Origin: a virus
Virus record (IMG/VR): IMGVR_UViG_3300030106_005674
Span: 1 to 55,606 of that record
Strand: one strand, 5' to 3'
Length of the DNA stretch: 55,606 nucleotides
Shown: positions 18,000 through 26,732 of the stretch, piece by piece
Layout of the letters: each line of letters begins with the position of its first letter
Position numbering within the stretch: position 1 is the first letter of the stretch
Notes under the pieces: generated by a model
What the model saw: the letters and a program-made list of their open reading frames with translations, nothing else
What the model was told of the DNA's origin: nothing
Databases searched by the model: none
Program-made: the position numbers and the translations under genes

Positions 18000-18518
18000 T
18001 CACGCGCCTGGGCAGTTGATGTACGCGGTGAATGTAGAGTTATCAGAAGCCTGTGCTTCCAGAGAGTGTCCGATAACACATTCTTCCGCTCCATCAGCAA
18101 AGTCGATAGCATCCCCAGCACTGCTTCCACCAGAGGTGATTGCAGTGTCTGCAGTGATATCGGCAGTGCCGCACTGAACCGTAGCCCGGCCCTTGCTCTG
18201 AACGAAGCCATATGAGCCCTGTGCAATAGCATGCTGGGCAACACCGACAACGAGCATCGCAGGAGTAGGACTACTGGCATCAGCAACCTCACAACCATAC
18301 ATCGTCCCGTTTGGAGAAGATGCGGTTGCTGCGCTTGGGTCACGAATTACAATTGATCCAGCAGCAAAATCTGCTGAGCCATCATTGAAGACATAAACCC
18401 AGTGCTTCTCCCCAAAGTCATCGCTAGAGGCAGGTTGCCGATAGCAAAAACCCAGGGGCAGTTTTTGTTCGGTATCAACATCAGTGACGCTGATACCCAT
18501 AGTACGAGTTGCAGACAT
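18000..18518 (-). CDS. Capsid decoration / head fibre-like protein (172 aa)
   Basis: This 172-aa protein is Ala/Gly/Ser/Thr-rich and beta-type throughout, with short strands such as GMYGCEVADAS and TPAMLVVGVAQ. Small proteins of this composition encoded next to the major capsid gene are often decoration or head-stabilising proteins that trimerise on the shell. A good AAGGAGA Shine-Dalgarno precedes the ATG, as expected for a high-copy protein. It is downstream of the capsid gene in the same operon (21-base gap). It could also be a head-closure accessory protein. No membrane segment or enzyme motif is visible. Confidence 0.65.
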   Translation of the reverse strand: MSATRTMGISVTDVDTEQKLPLGFCYRQPASSDDFGEKHWVYVFNDGSADFAAGSIVIRDPSAATASSPNGTMYGCEVADASSPTPAMLVVGVAQHAIAQGSYGFVQSKGRATVQCGTADITADTAITSGGSSAGDAIDFADGAEECVIGHSLEAQASDNSTFTAYINCPGA

Positions 18519-18539
18519 TTCTGTCTCCTTTTCCTTAGA

Positions 18540-19679
18540 TTAGGAAGTTACAGCAGTACCAGTGACTACGAAGTTTGAGTTGAGACGGTCGCAGTAAAGC
18601 TGCATACCAAGAACGATTTCCCATTCCCAAGCATCTTGGCCAGGAACCTTAACAGGACCGCGCAGAGCGAAGTCACCCTTAGTTTCGAACTGAGCGTTCT
18701 CACCTTGAGTGTACATATGCCAGCTATCGGTCTTGAGGCCGTAGATAAGGCCACGAGAAGTTGCATCAGCGCGTGGAGAGAATGCACTTTCTGAGCCCGT
18801 TCCGGAGTTTGTAGTACCGAAGACAGACAAGCTCGTGTCGAGTTGTGGCTCAACGTAGAACTCAGCCTCTTGGAACAACAGACCTTGACGGACGGGACGG
18901 CCCTTCTCGCCTTGGAATGAGGTTGCGTAGCGGACTTGCTCGTCAAGGTCGTCGTAGTAGTTGTTGAACGAAATGATATCGCCCAGCATGCAGTCTACGG
19001 GACCGCCAGCCTTTCCTTGCATCGACGCTTCCCAGTAAGCCTCACGCATCATCCGACGGCCGATACCGTTGGTAGCGAAAGCTGTACCATCGAGAGTACG
19101 GTATTGGTTGTGCCAACCAGTGACCGAACTGCTGCTCAGGTTGAATCGAGTCTTGGTTTGAGAGTCACGAGCGGTGTACTCGAAGACACCATCCTCAGTC
19201 AGGCCGCTACCAGTGTCATAGGTTGTGTCACCGTTAAGAGTAACGAAACCTTGGACGTTGTCGCTGGAACCGTTTCCGTTGACGAACTGGTTGACGATCA
19301 TCTCGTGGAACTCCATCATCGCTGCTTCGGGGTAAACCTTGAGCAGACGCGCGATGGCAGTCTCGCCAGATGCCTCAGCAAGATCCTTGCCGGGAATGAC
19401 GTAGGAGTAGATCATCCGAGGGCAGTACAGGCGACCACGAGTACCGATAGTCCGGCGAGTTGAGGAGTAGACCTCAGAGCCAGTCTCGATACGAGTGACA
19501 GCACCTGGACCGTTCGTGACGACGGGGAACTCAAGGTAAGGAGCACCTGTGTGCGACTTATCTACGTTTCCGCGAAGGACGATCTTGTCCAAGACAGGGT
19601 GATATTGGTAGAACTGCTCGGTGTACTTGGGTACGAGCTTCTGTGTTGCAAAGTTCAGTACGTCTGCACTGGTAGGCAT
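18540..19679 (-). CDS. Major capsid protein (HK97-fold type)
   Basis: This 379-aa protein has the right size, position and sequence style for an HK97-fold major capsid protein: N-terminal helical arm, a central part with a long spine-like helix (residues about 105-135, AIARLLKVYPEAAMMEFHE), and a beta-rich periphery with Gly/Ser/Thr loops. It follows the scaffold gene and has the best ribosome site of the left half, TAGGAGG 5 bases before the ATG, matching a protein needed in hundreds of copies. The scaffold is a separate gene, so there is no internal protease domain here. I am confident of the role, less so of the exact family. Confidence 0.85.
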   Translation of the reverse strand: MPTSADVLNFATQKLVPKYTEQFYQYHPVLDKIVLRGNVDKSHTGAPYLEFPVVTNGPGAVTRIETGSEVYSSTRRTIGTRGRLYCPRMIYSYVIPGKDLAEASGETAIARLLKVYPEAAMMEFHEMIVNQFVNGNGSSDNVQGFVTLNGDTTYDTGSGLTEDGVFEYTARDSQTKTRFNLSSSSVTGWHNQYRTLDGTAFATNGIGRRMMREAYWEASMQGKAGGPVDCMLGDIISFNNYYDDLDEQVRYATSFQGEKGRPVRQGLLFQEAEFYVEPQLDTSLSVFGTTNSGTGSESAFSPRADATSRGLIYGLKTDSWHMYTQGENAQFETKGDFALRGPVKVPGQDAWEWEIVLGMQLYCDRLNSNFVVTGTAVTS

Positions 19680-19691
19680 TTAAGCCTCCTA

Positions 19692-20618
19692 CTATTTTGT
19701 GTTTTGTCGCCTCTGCCAATTTACAGCAGCTTGTGCTGCTGCAAACCGAGCGTCGGTTGAGTTGGTTCCAAAGTCAATGTAGCTTCGGCTACTTGCTGGG
19801 TTGTTCGCTGACTCTGCACCCGCAGTGAGCTTTGCGGCCGGACGAGGAGCACGCTTCTTCTCACCATGCTTCAGTAAAGCATGTTCGACAGCGATTTCCT
19901 GTGGCGTACCTTTTTCGCGCAAGCTGTTCGCCAAAGCGAGAGCTTCTTCAGACTGATGTACGAGCTTAACGCTAAGTTCGGGATCCCAACCATTGTCAAG
20001 AAGGCCATTCAGAATCTGCGACGTTTCCTCATTATCAATGAGTTCTTTATGCTCAGCATAAAACTTTTCCGCATACTCATTGGCTTGGGCATCAATATCC
20101 TGCTCTACCAGGGCCTGAAACTCTTCATACTGAGCCTTCAACGAATCAAGCTCAGCTTGAGTAGTCTCGTACTTAGTAGTGAATTCAGCCAAACGAGGGT
20201 CTTCTCCCCCGTCCATCATCTGCTTCAATAGGTCCCGCTCAGCGATAATGTCATCTTTCGACGACTCCCACTTTTCACGCTCTTCGTTCCATGCAGTCTG
20301 ACTTGACTCAAACTCCTTTCGCTGGTCTGCGAGAGTCTGGAACTTCTTAGTGTATCCGCCTTCCAGGTTCTTCTGGATAGAACGGACAGGCCCTTGAAGG
20401 TGTTCTGGCAGGGAATCAATGTTCCCATCCCACGCTTCTACATCAAAAACGCTATCAGGTGCGCTCTCCGGGGTTTCAGTTTCAGTCGAATCCGCAGCAG
20501 TTTCCACGGCTTCATTGGTTTCCGTCTCAATCCCTGACGGCTCGGGAGACTCCACCGATGCCGAATCGCCTACATCTACAGACTCAACGGGTTCGGGGCT
20601 GGTCACTTCATCGCTCAT
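19692..20618 (-). CDS. Capsid scaffolding protein (308 aa)
   Basis: The protein is typical of a scaffold: an acidic, disordered N-terminus (residues 1-65, rich in S, E, T and V), a central coiled coil (about 90-195, highly charged with E, K and Q heptads such as LLKQMMDGGEDPRLAEF), and a C-terminal basic tail (about 255-308, rich in K, R and A) that would bind the inner face of the capsid. It lies directly upstream of the major capsid gene. Its start overlaps the stop of the 125-aa gene (ATGA). I infer it directs procapsid assembly and leaves the shell before or during packaging. Confidence 0.8.
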   Translation of the reverse strand: MSDEVTSPEPVESVDVGDSASVESPEPSGIETETNEAVETAADSTETETPESAPDSVFDVEAWDGNIDSLPEHLQGPVRSIQKNLEGGYTKKFQTLADQRKEFESSQTAWNEEREKWESSKDDIIAERDLLKQMMDGGEDPRLAEFTTKYETTQAELDSLKAQYEEFQALVEQDIDAQANEYAEKFYAEHKELIDNEETSQILNGLLDNGWDPELSVKLVHQSEEALALANSLREKGTPQEIAVEHALLKHGEKKRAPRPAAKLTAGAESANNPASSRSYIDFGTNSTDARFAAAQAAVNWQRRQNTK

Positions 20619-20992
20619 TCAAGCTCCTTCTTGTCCTGCTCTTTGTTTTTCTTGTCTTTATCAATAGCAAAACGAACGGCCTGGATACGCATGTCGCGCA
20701 TGCCACCATCGTCACCACTCTTCGGCTCAGGACCGAATCCGAGGTCACGCATTGGTGGAGGCTCTTCCATCTCTCCAAGAGGAGCCTCATCCATGTCTTC
20801 GTCTTTTGGCATTGATTCGTCATCCATGGGAGACTCTTCGGAGTCTTCCTTGGCGTAAATGCGGAGTCCAGAGCCCTCAAGCATCTCGATAATGTCTTGC
20901 CCAGACTTGTTCTCTGAGATTGCATCATCAATCATTCCAGCAGCCTTAGAGGTGCTAGAGTCGGACATATATTCTTCGCGAGTTCCTGGCAT
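20615..20992 (-). CDS. 125-aa acidic hypothetical protein
   Basis: This small protein is acidic in the middle (residues 50-85, rich in E, D and M) and basic at the C-terminus (IDKDKKNKEQDKKELE). It has a short helical N-terminus with a candidate amphipathic helix at residues 15-45. No family is recognised. The ATG at 20992 is preferred over the Met at codon 9 because a GGAAGGAG precedes it. It overlaps both neighbours by 1-4 bases (TGATG and ATGA), so it is translated with the scaffold. A role in head assembly is inferred from its position between portal and scaffold. Confidence 0.65.
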   Translation of the reverse strand: MPGTREEYMSDSSTSKAAGMIDDAISENKSGQDIIEMLEGSGLRIYAKEDSEESPMDDESMPKDEDMDEAPLGEMEEPPPMRDLGFGPEPKSGDDGGMRDMRIQAVRFAIDKDKKNKEQDKKELE

Positions 20993-21264
20993 CAGGCTAC
21001 TCCTTCCATGGCGTCAGCCGCATTTCTTGTATTTTGGATTCGACTCAAAACCGCTTTTCTGCGGCGGTCTGCAAGATTAATTCCTGTATCAACAGCCATA
21101 TCCTCTTGAGGAGGAACCATGTTGGCTGAGGCATCAGAGATTGTACCCTCTTCCGTCATACCAGGAGCAGTCTCTGTATTAGGCACAAGAGAAATAGAGC
21201 GATTGAGTATAAATCGCTCTAGTTGTTCAGTCGGCAGAGCCGAAAGTTCGTCAATTGTGGCCAT
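20992..21264 (-). CDS. 90-aa hypothetical protein
   Basis: A short protein with a helical N-terminus (MATIDELSALPTEQLERFIL), an unstructured, methionine- and acid-rich centre and a basic helical C-terminus (LADRRRKAVLSRIQNTRN). It is unrecognised. It shares this helix-linker-helix style with other small genes of the portal-scaffold interval. Its stop overlaps the next start (TGATG), indicating coupling. A minor head-assembly or head-packed protein is possible. Confidence 0.6.
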   Translation of the reverse strand: MATIDELSALPTEQLERFILNRSISLVPNTETAPGMTEEGTISDASANMVPPQEDMAVDTGINLADRRRKAVLSRIQNTRNAADAMEGVA

Positions 21265-21306
21265 CGTTTTCTCTATGAAATTTGTACCTATTTACAGCTA
21301 CTTGTG

Positions 21307-21720
21307 TCAAGTAACACAAATCTTTTTCTCTGCTTTTCCAGACTTCAAATCTCGTTCACGTTTTTCTTCTCGACACCCTTGCTTATGCTCATCGAGAGTA
21401 AGGCCACCTTTCTTCAGAGCAGCGTGCATCTGCTGCTTAGCTCTCCAATTAAAGTCTTGCTCTTCTCGGCTCCCTTTTTCCATAGCATGGACGTTAGGAT
21501 GAGCCTTCATGTAAGCCCTTTTCTGTGCGTTTGTTTCCCACCTAGTTCCAAGCTGCTTACTCACTTCTACATTCGAGAAGACGATTCCGATGGTTCTCAC
21601 CGGGTAGAGGAGAACTTCACACGGACCACCACACTTAGAACATGTTTTGTAGTCTTTAGATGAACAAATAACGTCGGGAATGTCACCGCACTTGGGACAA
21701 TCTTGGTGATAAATCGGCAT
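21307..21720 (-). CDS. FmdB-type zinc-ribbon protein (137 aa)
   Basis: The start MPIYHQDCPKCGD and the second pair CSKCGGPC at about residues 27-34 form a four-cysteine zinc ribbon of the FmdB/CxxC type, a small domain often seen in phage and bacterial proteins of unclear role. The rest (residues 60-137) is a charged helical tail, rich in K, E, R and Q with HPNVHAMEKGSREEQ. In many phages similar zinc-ribbon proteins are encoded among head genes; they may bind nucleic acid or act as assembly factors. The ATG follows the preceding gene's TAG without a gap. Confidence 0.7.
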   Translation of the reverse strand: MPIYHQDCPKCGDIPDVICSSKDYKTCSKCGGPCEVLLYPVRTIGIVFSNVEVSKQLGTRWETNAQKRAYMKAHPNVHAMEKGSREEQDFNWRAKQQMHAALKKGGLTLDEHKQGCREEKRERDLKSGKAEKKICVT

Positions 21721-21861
21721 CTACTCTTCTTTGTCTCCTGAAAACTTTTTTTCCATTTCAGAGAGGTCTTTGGGTTCTACTGGTGTTGGCTTTTCTTCTT
21801 CGTCTTTGCCCATCATGCCTTTTATTTTCTTGGCAGCAGCAATTATAACAAGCGGATTCAT
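21721..21861 (-). CDS. 46-aa small protein with hydrophobic N-terminus
   Basis: This 46-aa reading frame begins with a hydrophobic stretch (MNPLVIIAAAKKIKGMMG) and ends in a highly charged tail (KPTPVEPKDLSEMEKKF...). It overlaps the upstream 74-aa gene by four bases (ATGA) and its TAG directly abuts the next ATG, so it fits the coupled operon exactly, which supports it being real. It could be membrane-associated or fold as a short amphipathic helix. No function can be assigned. Confidence 0.6.
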   Translation of the reverse strand: MNPLVIIAAAKKIKGMMGKDEEEKPTPVEPKDLSEMEKKFSGDKEE

Positions 21862-22082
21862 GAGTCTCCCCGGTTGATGCTTTCGCCATAACCAGTCATC
21901 CCAGCCCCCAAAGCCTTTCCAATTTTAAGAAGATTAAATCGGTCTTTCTTCTTCTTTTCCTCTGTTTCCAGAGCAGAAGAAGCTGCTTCTTTTCTGTCGT
22001 CTGATGGAGACTTTTCTTCTTCTTTCTTCTTAGATCCAGAGAGGGATTGGCCCATTGCTGATAGAGCTTTTCCGAAAGACAT
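21858..22082 (-). CDS. 74-aa charged hypothetical protein
   Basis: A small, lysine/serine-rich protein. Both ends carry a short Gly/Ser-containing amphipathic segment: MSFGKALSAMGQSLSGSKK at the start and IGKALGAGMTGYGESINRG at the end, so the protein contains an approximate repeat (GKALSAMGQSLS against GKALGAGMTGYGES) separated by a charged linker. It lies between the 168-aa and 46-aa genes with one- and four-base overlaps. It is unrecognised; a minor head-packed protein is possible. Confidence 0.6.
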   Translation of the reverse strand: MSFGKALSAMGQSLSGSKKKEEEKSPSDDRKEAASSALETEEKKKKDRFNLLKIGKALGAGMTGYGESINRGDS

Positions 22083-22588
22083 TACTCTTCTCCACCAGAC
22101 TTACCCAAAGCACGCTCAATGCGGTTTAGGAGGACTACAAAAGCGTCTCGCTGTGTTCCCGGACCTTCGTTCCGTAGTTGGGCCATGAGACGGTTGCGAG
22201 CCTCTTGAAGCTCTTCTCGACCCATGCTGGGGAAGTCTTCCATTCCCTCACGATCGCGAGTTAGGAATTCAGCATTTTCAGTCCGCTGAGTGTCCATCAC
22301 ATCGCCCGTGTCCACGTCCATTTCAGGGGGACCTGTTACGCCCCGAGAATCTGGATCGAAATCAGCTTGCTTTGCGTTAATCGGAGGAACACTTTGTGTG
22401 TCTGATTGCTGCTGATCCAGCTCTACAGCAGTGTCCATCGCTTCTGTACGCTGAGTGTCCATATCGGGTGGCGAACCGGGCTTGACCGTGCCACCGAACA
22501 ATGTTGAATCTGCATTTCTCTCTGCCTCTCCAACCTGTGCAGCTTCTCGCGCTGCTTTTTGTGCATCAGTCATTTGGTAACGGGACAT
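22082..22588 (-). CDS. 168-aa hypothetical protein next to the portal
   Basis: Mostly polar, disordered sequence with an internal repeat: MDTQRTE occurs at about residues 44-50 and again near 97-103, within D/Q/T-rich surroundings. The C-terminal third (residues 118-168) is helical (REELQEARNRLMAQLRNEG and a final RIERALGK). It begins one base after the portal stop and overlaps the next gene. Position next to the portal suggests a head component, for example a portal-associated or ejected protein, but no family is recognised. Confidence 0.6.
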   Translation of the reverse strand: MSRYQMTDAQKAAREAAQVGEAERNADSTLFGGTVKPGSPPDMDTQRTEAMDTAVELDQQQSDTQSVPPINAKQADFDPDSRGVTGPPEMDVDTGDVMDTQRTENAEFLTRDREGMEDFPSMGREELQEARNRLMAQLRNEGPGTQRDAFVVLLNRIERALGKSGGEE

Positions 22589-22589
22589 T

Positions 22590-24419
22590 TTATCTCTCCA
22601 GCATTGGGCCGATTGGTTGTGAGCGTCCAGCGCCGCCAGACATGCCGCTCAAAGCATCAGTGGGAATATCAGAAGCGCCTTCCGGCATACCGCCTGTAGC
22701 GATTGTGTCGCCCTCACCAGGCATTGGCATCTGATCCATAGGCGGACCTTGCGGCGGCTGTGGTGGTCCGCCTGCCTGAGCTTGCTGCATCTGCATAGAC
22801 TGCTCCGGGCTTGCCATTACGTCTTTGCCCAAGTCCAGCAAATCAACAATATGGGTGACCAAGTTGCGTTTGTCGACATCCGGAGACTGCAGAAGAACAT
22901 CCAAGAAGTTCTGAATCTTCTTAATTTGAGCCGTCTTCGAGTTCTCTGTCGGACTGTAGGGGACAATCTCGTAATCAATCTCGAGAGGCTCTTCGATGAC
23001 TTCACCGCGAGCCTTCATCTGGTCTGCCAGCATAGGATTGCGGGCGTTGAGATGACGACGGGCAACATTCATTGCCTCGCTTGTTCCTGATGTGCGGACA
23101 GGAATGTCTCGCTCAGACTCGAGGAACTCTTCATACAGACCAATCGTACTAGTCGCCATGTGCTTGATGGCACGATTGATGAGCTTTGTTCTACGGCCAA
23201 GACGTGTACGCATTGCAGCATCTACGAGAGCAAGCTCCGTAGCCACTTCCGATGTTCCGGCAACACCACGAGCATATTCTGGTATGCCGAGAACAAACTG
23301 TATCGTATTCTCAATCCGGTCACGAATCGTATTGAATTCGGGAATGACCGAAGCTGTTGGCGTTTGGCCCAGGATGTCTGCCAAAGGTGCCGCGTTCTTG
23401 CCCATGAGCCTGACGACATCTCCGGGGCTTGTCGCCGTGGAGACCTGATCCATAAAGTCTTCGGGGTTGTCGACGAGCGCTTCGTTGACGATCGTGACCG
23501 GAATAGACGCTTGAGCATGACGAAGCTCCAGAGTGTCAAGCTCATTGAGCCGACGCTGTTGCCGCTCGACAAGCTGACTGTCTGCCATTCCGCCAATGTC
23601 AGCGAGGTTATCGTTGAAGATCAAACGGAAGAATGGGTTTCGCACAAATGTGTAAGGCAAGTCACCCGTAAACAAGGGTTCTTTCTGCCCTTCAAGCATG
23701 TGGTAGTAGCGGTCATTTGTGAAGTCGTAGACCTCGTAGACCACAATCCACTCAAACGTCTTTCGCATCTCCTCGGAGAGCTTCGCAGAAGTGTCTTCGC
23801 GATCGGTCAACCACTTCGGAAACGAGCCGAACTTAGCCTTCTGTGCAACTGCAGGGTCGTACTGCATTGCACCACGCTTCTTTTGTCGCGTGTTGGTGCG
23901 AGCGTAGAACTCTGCTTTTGTCAGCGTAGTGACTTCGATGGCGTAACGAATGTCTTGCCAGCGACTGACAGTCATGTCGTAGAAGAAGTACCGGGGGTCA
24001 ATAACGACAAAGTCCGGACGCTTCAGAGAGAAGTTCCAGACACTCTTGACGATTGACCGGCCATACACCGACGCCATAGTCGACATTCGCCACAAGATTT
24101 CGTGGGCGTCTGCTCGATACAGAACATCGTTAATCAGCGCCTCTCGATACTTTGCCGCAAGCTCAGCTTGCTCGCCTTTTTGTCTTGAGACGCAGGTGAC
24201 GCGCGGAGTAGGAGGGCACACGCTCGCGACCATAGTGTCCGTGAACGCATACAGATAGTTGTTCTCGACCAGGAGACCATCGTTCTCCGGGTCTTGCATC
24301 TCACCCCAAAACTCTGAACGATACCAAGCACGCCACTTGTCGAAGCACTTGTGCTCCTTGTTGGCCTTAGTGACGTGAGCTTCAATCAGAGATTTGATTG
24401 TTTTGGGGTCAAGAGCCAC
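22590..24419 (-). CDS. Portal protein (609 aa)
   Basis: Size, place two to five genes after the large terminase, and sequence style match podovirus-type portals: a helical N-terminus (residues 1-45), a mixed wing domain with aromatic beta strands (FVVIDPRYFFYDMTVSRW at about 130-150), a long C-terminal stem/crown with helices, and a disordered Pro/Gly/Met-rich tail (about 540-609). The start codon is GTG, overlapping the previous gene's stop as TAGTG; translation is reading MALDPKTIK. Portals form the dodecameric ring through which DNA enters and leaves and dock the terminase. I am confident of the role. Confidence 0.85.
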   Translation of the reverse strand: MALDPKTIKSLIEAHVTKANKEHKCFDKWRAWYRSEFWGEMQDPENDGLLVENNYLYAFTDTMVASVCPPTPRVTCVSRQKGEQAELAAKYREALINDVLYRADAHEILWRMSTMASVYGRSIVKSVWNFSLKRPDFVVIDPRYFFYDMTVSRWQDIRYAIEVTTLTKAEFYARTNTRQKKRGAMQYDPAVAQKAKFGSFPKWLTDREDTSAKLSEEMRKTFEWIVVYEVYDFTNDRYYHMLEGQKEPLFTGDLPYTFVRNPFFRLIFNDNLADIGGMADSQLVERQQRRLNELDTLELRHAQASIPVTIVNEALVDNPEDFMDQVSTATSPGDVVRLMGKNAAPLADILGQTPTASVIPEFNTIRDRIENTIQFVLGIPEYARGVAGTSEVATELALVDAAMRTRLGRRTKLINRAIKHMATSTIGLYEEFLESERDIPVRTSGTSEAMNVARRHLNARNPMLADQMKARGEVIEEPLEIDYEIVPYSPTENSKTAQIKKIQNFLDVLLQSPDVDKRNLVTHIVDLLDLGKDVMASPEQSMQMQQAQAGGPPQPPQGPPMDQMPMPGEGDTIATGGMPEGASDIPTDALSGMSGGAGRSQPIGPMLER

Positions 24420-24619
24420 TACCCTTCACCCTCTTCCTTCTTCTTCTTGCTGTATTCAGAAGCAGCCTTCGCAGCATCTTCACGGTCTTGCTTAGATTTG
24501 CTTTTTCCTGGTGCCTTATTTTTCTTAGCTCTTACAAGACCGCCTTTACCGAAAAGATTCTTAGTCTTTTCGTCCATCTCTTCTTTGGTGATCTCGTCTT
24601 CTTGTTCTTCTTCAAACAT
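24419..24619 (-). CDS. 66-aa highly charged protein
   Basis: A small protein with an acidic N-terminal half (MFEEEQEDEITKEEMDEKTK) and a basic C-terminal half (KKNKAPGKSKSKQDREDAAK). It is likely helical or disordered. Its TAG overlaps the portal GTG, so it may serve to couple portal translation. It belongs to a run of small lysine-rich proteins between terminase and portal; highly basic or charged small proteins here are common in phages of this layout and may be packed with DNA. Confidence 0.6.
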   Translation of the reverse strand: MFEEEQEDEITKEEMDEKTKNLFGKGGLVRAKKNKAPGKSKSKQDREDAAKAASEYSKKKKEEGEG

Positions 24620-24652
24620 GGCTTCTCCAAATTTGTGGTGAGTGTAACATAG

Positions 24653-24892
24653 TTACGCTTTCTTAGTTTTTGACTTAACTGCTTTGCCCTTGGCGCGGAT
24701 CTTAGCCGCTTCTCGCTTACCAAAAGCACTATTGACTCGAGCCATAGCCCATGCGTGTTGAGAGGTCTTGGGGCGATTGCCAGAACTCATGTATGCAGCG
24801 AGTCCTCGTCGGTAGACTTCTTTCTCGGCTGCGTCCAAATCCTTAAAGCTGCGACCCTTCTTCTTCTTCTCTTTTCCTTTCTTCACGCTCAT
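24653..24892 (-). CDS. 79-aa basic conserved-type phage protein
   Basis: A basic protein rich in K and R. Central sequence SSGNRPKTSQHAWAMARVNS resembles a motif I associate with a family of small uncharacterised phage proteins (basic, HAWAMARVN-type core). It has no catalytic motif. The ATG overlaps the stop of the 55-aa gene as ATGA. A DNA-binding head protein is a reasonable guess, without proof. Confidence 0.65.
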   Translation of the reverse strand: MSVKKGKEKKKKGRSFKDLDAAEKEVYRRGLAAYMSSGNRPKTSQHAWAMARVNSAFGKREAAKIRAKGKAVKSKTKKA

Positions 24893-25056
24893 GTGGCGTC
24901 CCTCTCTTTCATCTTAGCGTCGAGCCACTTCTTCTGGCCCTTGGTATACGTCTTACCTTTGTTCTTTTTGTAGAAAGCAGCAATCTGCCTAATGAGCTTG
25001 CCTCTTTTCTTTGGCTGCTTTGAGCCCGACAAATACTTCGGGTTGATTTTTTTCAT
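24889..25056 (-). CDS. 55-aa basic protein (NPKYLSG-type)
   Basis: This short frame starts at 25056 within an ATGA overlap with the terminase stop and ends in an ATGA overlap with the next start, so both ends are set by coupling. The product begins MKKINPKYLSGSKQPKKRGK and continues as a lysine-rich helix. The NPKYLSG opening is shared by a family of small basic proteins in marine tailed phages (from memory, related to proteins annotated DUF5872). The function is unknown. Confidence 0.7.
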   Translation of the reverse strand: MKKINPKYLSGSKQPKKRGKLIRQIAAFYKKNKGKTYTKGQKKWLDAKMKERDAT

Positions 25057-26729
25057 AACCAGTACTTGTCCCTAGTCTTACGTTTCTTGCGGTCCTTTTC
25101 CTTGTGGTGAGCAATACGCTCATCATAAGTCATTGGACGAAATTCAATAACATTGTTGTCGCCGGCCTGAATAGGGCGACGACGGGTAGGAGCCCAACGA
25201 GCACCTACGATTGCCATTATTAGAGCAGAAACTTTATCCCAGTGGTGCCTATCTCGGCGTTTTCTGTTCGGCTGCCCCCGGACAAGCTCAGAGTTCGCGC
25301 CTTCCTCGACTCTTTTGTCATTCTTGTACGACATCAACTGCTCGACAGTGTTTCGGTCGTTGAGGACCAACTCATCGAGCAGACCGTCAATAAGCCAGCC
25401 CAAGGCCTCATCTACAGACTTCGAAGTACTGGTAAATCCGGGCTTCCGGTGCTTTTCGTAGAATACATTCGGGTAGCTCCAGTCACGGAGCAGCGAAAGA
25501 ACACCCTGACCAACACCGTTCGACTCAACGATAATATTAGCCTTGTTGTAGCGCATACCGACCTCAACCAGCTTCTTCGAGAAGGCCAATGGGTCTGAGT
25601 GCTCGGCATAGCAGGCAACTTGTGTCCACTCACCCTCGTAGCACTTTAATACTTGGAAAGATGCGTGATCTCGGGCTGCATGACCGCAGGGGTCCGCCCC
25701 AATGACGTAGTAGGCGCCGTATTCAGGCGGCTCGTACTCCATGTAGGGCCCAGTCCAGTTTTTCATCTCTGCTTTCTGGTGTTTTTCGAGTGCATGAGCC
25801 GGAACAGCAGCATTTGCGGACGAAATCCAACATTCGAGGTCATCTGAGGGGTAGAAAACCTTAAAAAGCTCTGGTTTCCGCCTCAGATACTGGTCAGTCG
25901 ACATCATGAAGCGTCTGAAAGCCAAATTCTCTTTTGTGAGGCCCAGATGCCCAAATTTATTGAGCATATCGATCTCTTCATTCTCCAGAGACCAGCTTTT
26001 GTCCCAGGGACGACGGTTTAGCTTGCCATCCCAGTAGGGAAAGAACTTATAGAGGTGTCGACCCTCTCCTGCTTTGGCCGTAAGGCAGTGCTCATGCCAA
26101 TCTGAGCGGGCCTCCCAGGGTGTACACTCAAAAATTACCAGAGCGTCGTCTCGGTTGGCCAGAGACGGCCAAATCAAGAACATTGAGCCAGAGAAGTCCG
26201 CCCAGAACGCGCACTCAGATGCGTGGAAAGAGTCTGGTGACTGTCCGATACCTACCGCACCAGCTTCCGCGGACAAGATCCGCATTTTTCCGCCCATTTC
26301 GTGTTTGAACGTAAGCTGTCTACTCTCTCGAGAGTGGACTGTGGGTGACCGAATGTCTTCTGGCCACTTTCCATGGAGGTGGTGGACACGTTTGTGCAGA
26401 TATTCTGCCCGGTCAGAGTTGTCCGCGATGCAAACGTGGTCCCAACCGGGAGAATAGGCTGCTTTTGGGTAGCACCCGTACTCAACAGACAGCGATTTAC
26501 CCATCTGACGGGCAGTAAGGATGGTCAAAAACTTGGTTTGGCCATTTTCTGTCCGAGGCGTATTGCTCAGATAGTCCAAAACCTCATTCTGCATCGTGTA
26601 GGTGATGCGGTTTGGGTCATATTTGACGAATTTACTCGTCTTCTGGTCGTGTACCTTGCCAAAAGCAGGGAGCGCCTTCCCCGGATTACGGAGAAACTGC
26701 AACATCTGCTGAGGATTTGGCGCAGCCAT
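25053..26729 (-). CDS. terL: Terminase large subunit
   Basis: This is the ATP-driven DNA packaging motor with a headful nuclease. The ATPase domain shows a Walker A of the terminase type, ARQMGKS (about residues 73-79), a Walker B-like FHASECAFW (about 168-176, with the conserved acidic residue after Ser), and a coupling motif FECTPW (about 200-205). The C-terminal RNase H-like nuclease shows YVIGADP (metal Asp), IIVESNGVG and a late HWDKVSALIMAI with the third acidic residue. Length (558 aa) is normal. It is flanked by tiny coupled genes. It acts at the portal vertex on concatemeric DNA. Confidence 0.93.
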   Translation of the reverse strand: MAAPNPQQMLQFLRNPGKALPAFGKVHDQKTSKFVKYDPNRITYTMQNEVLDYLSNTPRTENGQTKFLTILTARQMGKSLSVEYGCYPKAAYSPGWDHVCIADNSDRAEYLHKRVHHLHGKWPEDIRSPTVHSRESRQLTFKHEMGGKMRILSAEAGAVGIGQSPDSFHASECAFWADFSGSMFLIWPSLANRDDALVIFECTPWEARSDWHEHCLTAKAGEGRHLYKFFPYWDGKLNRRPWDKSWSLENEEIDMLNKFGHLGLTKENLAFRRFMMSTDQYLRRKPELFKVFYPSDDLECWISSANAAVPAHALEKHQKAEMKNWTGPYMEYEPPEYGAYYVIGADPCGHAARDHASFQVLKCYEGEWTQVACYAEHSDPLAFSKKLVEVGMRYNKANIIVESNGVGQGVLSLLRDWSYPNVFYEKHRKPGFTSTSKSVDEALGWLIDGLLDELVLNDRNTVEQLMSYKNDKRVEEGANSELVRGQPNRKRRDRHHWDKVSALIMAIVGARWAPTRRRPIQAGDNNVIEFRPMTYDERIAHHKEKDRKKRKTRDKYWL

Positions 26730-26732
26730 ACC

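Noticed and set aside
23160-24056. 298-codon plus-strand frame opposite the portal gene
   Set aside because: Antisense shadow of a well-supported portal gene with no SD and no family features.
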